The notes under the pieces are model-generated. The model made no database searches. It was not told where the DNA came from and was given only the letters and a program-made list of their open reading frames with translations. Source: CAZUGA01 sp964619885 (GTDB lineage: Bacteria > Pseudomonadota > Gammaproteobacteria > Methylococcales > UBA1147). Taken from it: a stretch of 64,000 nucleotides of DNA. Each line of letters begins with the position of its first letter. Position 1 is the first letter of the stretch. The stretch is taken from contig CAZUGA010000003.1 of the NCBI GenBank assembly GCA_964619885.1, forward strand, positions 62,001-126,000, read 5' to 3'. Made by a program: the position numbers and the translations under genes. Below are positions 62,115 to 64,000 of this stretch, one piece after another.

Positions 62115-63344
62115 TCAGCGCTCCCTTAAGCCCACCCGCGTTAACAGAAGGTTCATGGTCGGCGCTTGTATAAACAATGTGAACACAACAACTCCAAATG
62201 CAATAGACTGGATGGTCCACCAATAATCCAGTTCTGTTGGTATTGACAAGGCCAAGGCCAACGTAACCGCACCGCGCAAACCACCCCAGAACAAAACCGT
62301 GCGATAGCGCAAATCAATAGGCGCCTCCGGTGTAAACAGCGTAGTTACCGGCACCAACACAAAAATCCCAATTAACCGAGCAATCAATACAGCGGCAATA
62401 CCGATCAATATCGCCAACCATCGCTCTTGAAACATAACCAAGGATACGCTGTAACCCATCAATAGAAACACTAAGGCATTGGCGATATACGCATTAAAGG
62501 CCCACAATCGTTCGACAAAATTATCCTCGTTATAATCTGCCCGGTGCGCTCGCCCCATCACCAACCCCAAGGCCAATACCGCCATAACGCCCGACACATG
62601 TAGTGTTTTCTCCGCGATCAAAAACGCAAAATAAGACGCTATCAAGCTGATGACTCCATGAACAATAGGATTTTCCACTGCCCTCTGCATCAATACAGCC
62701 GCGAAACTGATCAATAGACCTATGACCAATCCACCGAAAAATACCAGGCAAAAATGTATCACCGCGCTCCCCATATCGATGTTCTGCTCAGGATCTAGTG
62801 CTAAACCAAGCGCTAAACTAAACACAACGATAGCTGTAGCATCGTTGAACAGGCTTTCACCTTCAATCAACGTGGCCAGCCGTTTCGGAGTACCGCCCTG
62901 CTTCATCAACGCAACTACGGCCACAGGATCGGTAGCGGACAACAACGCGCCAGTTATCATCGCCGCAATCCACGGAAACCCACTTGGATGATCAATACCC
63001 AGGTAAACCAATACACCGGTTATCAATGTCGAAAACAGCATGATGGGAATCGCCAGAATCAAAATCGGCGCAAGATTTTTTAGTAACAGTTTGCCGTCGA
63101 TCAAAAATGCCGATTCAAAAATCAATATCGGTAGAAAAACGAAAAACACCAAATCATGAAACTGATGAGATTGCGGGACCGAATCATATCCGCCCAATAC
63201 CGCAATTTGAGCGCCTAGGAATCCTAATGCAACCAATACAGCAGAAAACGGCAGCCTTACCCATCGCGCCAACGGTTCCGCTATCAATGCGACCAGCAAT
63301 GAGGCCATCACAAACAGAACGACTTGTGCGATTTCGCTCTCCAT
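62115..63344 (-). CDS. CPA1-family Na+/H+ antiporter
   Basis: A 409-residue integral membrane protein of the NhaP/CPA1 type with about twelve helices. The ion-binding motifs are GALLSATDPVAVVALMK (Asp139 region) and GESLFNDATAIVVF (Asn167-Asp168), the T-D-P and N-D signature of CPA1 antiporters. It exchanges Na+ (or K+) for H+ at the inner membrane and so regulates internal pH and sodium. It lacks the large cytoplasmic C-terminus of many NhaP proteins. It follows the glutamate-synthase-family gene on the same strand after 19 bp and may be co-transcribed with it. Confidence 0.93.
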   Translation of the reverse strand: MESEIAQVVLFVMASLLVALIAEPLARWVRLPFSAVLVALGFLGAQIAVLGGYDSVPQSHQFHDLVFFVFLPILIFESAFLIDGKLLLKNLAPILILAIPIMLFSTLITGVLVYLGIDHPSGFPWIAAMITGALLSATDPVAVVALMKQGGTPKRLATLIEGESLFNDATAIVVFSLALGLALDPEQNIDMGSAVIHFCLVFFGGLVIGLLISFAAVLMQRAVENPIVHGVISLIASYFAFLIAEKTLHVSGVMAVLALGLVMGRAHRADYNEDNFVERLWAFNAYIANALVFLLMGYSVSLVMFQERWLAILIGIAAVLIARLIGIFVLVPVTTLFTPEAPIDLRYRTVLFWGGLRGAVTLALALSIPTELDYWWTIQSIAFGVVVFTLFIQAPTMNLLLTRVGLRER

Positions 63345-63363
63345 TACCCCCTCTAGCTAACTA

Positions 63364-64000
63364 TTAGCCGAGCTTCGACTCGGATTCTACTATCGGATCG
63401 GGGTGCAAATCACTCAATAATACGGACAATCCACTATCGGTCACCACCCGCGCGTGATGGCGCCGTAGCTCTCGAGGCTCGCGTACCCCACAAGCGTGCG
63501 CGATTATGCCAACTTCATAAGTCATGTTCTTGTGAAAGTTATTCACGCGTATGGCTTTTTCCCCCGGAACCAAACCCCTTTGAAGTTTTTTATTGTGGGT
63601 GGTAATCCCAGTAGGGCAGGTATTCTTGTTGCATTGCAGCGCCTGAATACAACCCAAAGCAAACATGAAACCACGTGCGGACGTCACAAAGTCCGCTCCC
63701 ATACATAAAGCCCAGGCAACATCAGTGGGAGTAACCAGTTTTCCGGACGCAATCACTTTGATGCGATCTCGTAGTCCGTACGCTTTTAAGTTATCAATCA
63801 GTAGCGGTAAGCTTTCTTTGAGCGGCAAGCCCATATCGTCGATCAGCGCCTGCGGTGCAGCTCCGGTACCGCCATCAGCCCCATCTACAGTTATAAAATC
63901 TGGTGCATACTCGGTGCCTCTACGTTTGATTTCGGAAAATAATTGGCCCAACCATACGGAGCAACTCACGACTGCCTTAAACCCAACCGGTTTGCCGGTT
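63364..64000 (-). CDS. FMN-binding glutamate-synthase-family protein (partial, N-terminus outside window)
   Basis: The frame is open across the window end (upstream residues read KPVGFKAV), so the start lies beyond it; about 211 residues are visible. They cover the C-terminal part of the FMN-binding TIM barrel: ITVDGADGGTGAAPQAL, IKVIASGKLVTPTDVAWALC, GADFVTSARGFMFALGCIQA and the Cys cluster CNKNTCPTGITTHN that binds a 3Fe-4S centre in glutamate synthases. Stand-alone proteins of this type carry only the barrel and are often misnamed GltB; their reaction is not generally known. A cluster with the antiporter just downstream is visible. Confidence 0.88.
   Translation of the reverse strand, partial: TGKPVGFKAVVSCSVWLGQLFSEIKRRGTEYAPDFITVDGADGGTGAAPQALIDDMGLPLKESLPLLIDNLKAYGLRDRIKVIASGKLVTPTDVAWALCMGADFVTSARGFMFALGCIQALQCNKNTCPTGITTHNKKLQRGLVPGEKAIRVNNFHKNMTYEVGIIAHACGVREPRELRRHHARVVTDSGLSVLLSDLHPDPIVESESKLG

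Overview
The window looks like chromosomal DNA of a gammaproteobacterium. The gene set points that way: a BcsABZC cellulose operon, a two-domain Aas lipid-recycling enzyme, FadD, an HtrA/DegP protease, RND efflux, a DksA-like zinc-finger protein and a tRNA-Gly(CCC) close to the enterobacterial type. I cannot name the genus. Composition is moderate in GC, with an AT-rich stretch around 42.6-47.2 kb. I see no integrase, no complete insertion sequence, no CRISPR array and no phage module.

Layout. 0-1.3 kb: the N-terminal part of a TIR protein with a CHAT-like second half, cut by the window edge. 1.5-9.2 kb: unlinked housekeeping and envelope genes (DUF2845, DUF4124-trypsin fusion, acyltransferase, TetR regulator, an IS110-like remnant, Aas, a lipase-like hydrolase). 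9.7-18.2 kb: a compact cellulose operon bcsA-bcsB-bcsZ-bcsC on the minus strand. 18.5-23.2 kb: lipoproteins, a sulfotransferase-like protein, tRNA-Gly, uncharacterised membrane proteins and a universal stress protein. 23.5-28.5 kb: a heme-copper oxidase operon (subunits II, I, III, III, IV, in transcription order) whose subunit II carries two tandem cytochrome c domains. 28.9-32.8 kb: a CDP-alcohol phosphatidyltransferase, a clear pseudokinase and a NamZ-type protein. 32.9-35.9 kb: small secreted proteins and long gene-poor DNA.

35.9-47.2 kb is the most unusual part. It holds an FAD-linked oxidoreductase, then a tight group made of a YidC paralog, a kinase-like/methyltransferase fusion protein, a 75-residue membrane protein whose predicted mature N-terminus is YLDPGTGS, and a membrane-anchored sulfatase-superfamily enzyme. 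After a 1.8 kb gene-free stretch come an AT-rich GT-C glycosyltransferase and a GT2-GtrA polyprenyl-phosphate glycosyltransferase. Together these look like an envelope or surface-glycan modification locus, and the four-gene group is my best candidate for an undescribed system.

47.3-64 kb: an RND pump with its adaptor, a second universal stress protein, FadD with an aldehyde dehydrogenase, a two-component system divergent from a DegP-type protease (with a candidate response-regulator box between them), a Nudix/DksA-like/DsbA-like group, DUF192, a CPA1 Na+/H+ antiporter and the C-terminal part of a glutamate-synthase-family protein cut by the window end.

Starts were moved from the longest open frame where a ribosome-binding site, signal peptide or gene spacing favoured an internal codon; each case is stated in the entry.
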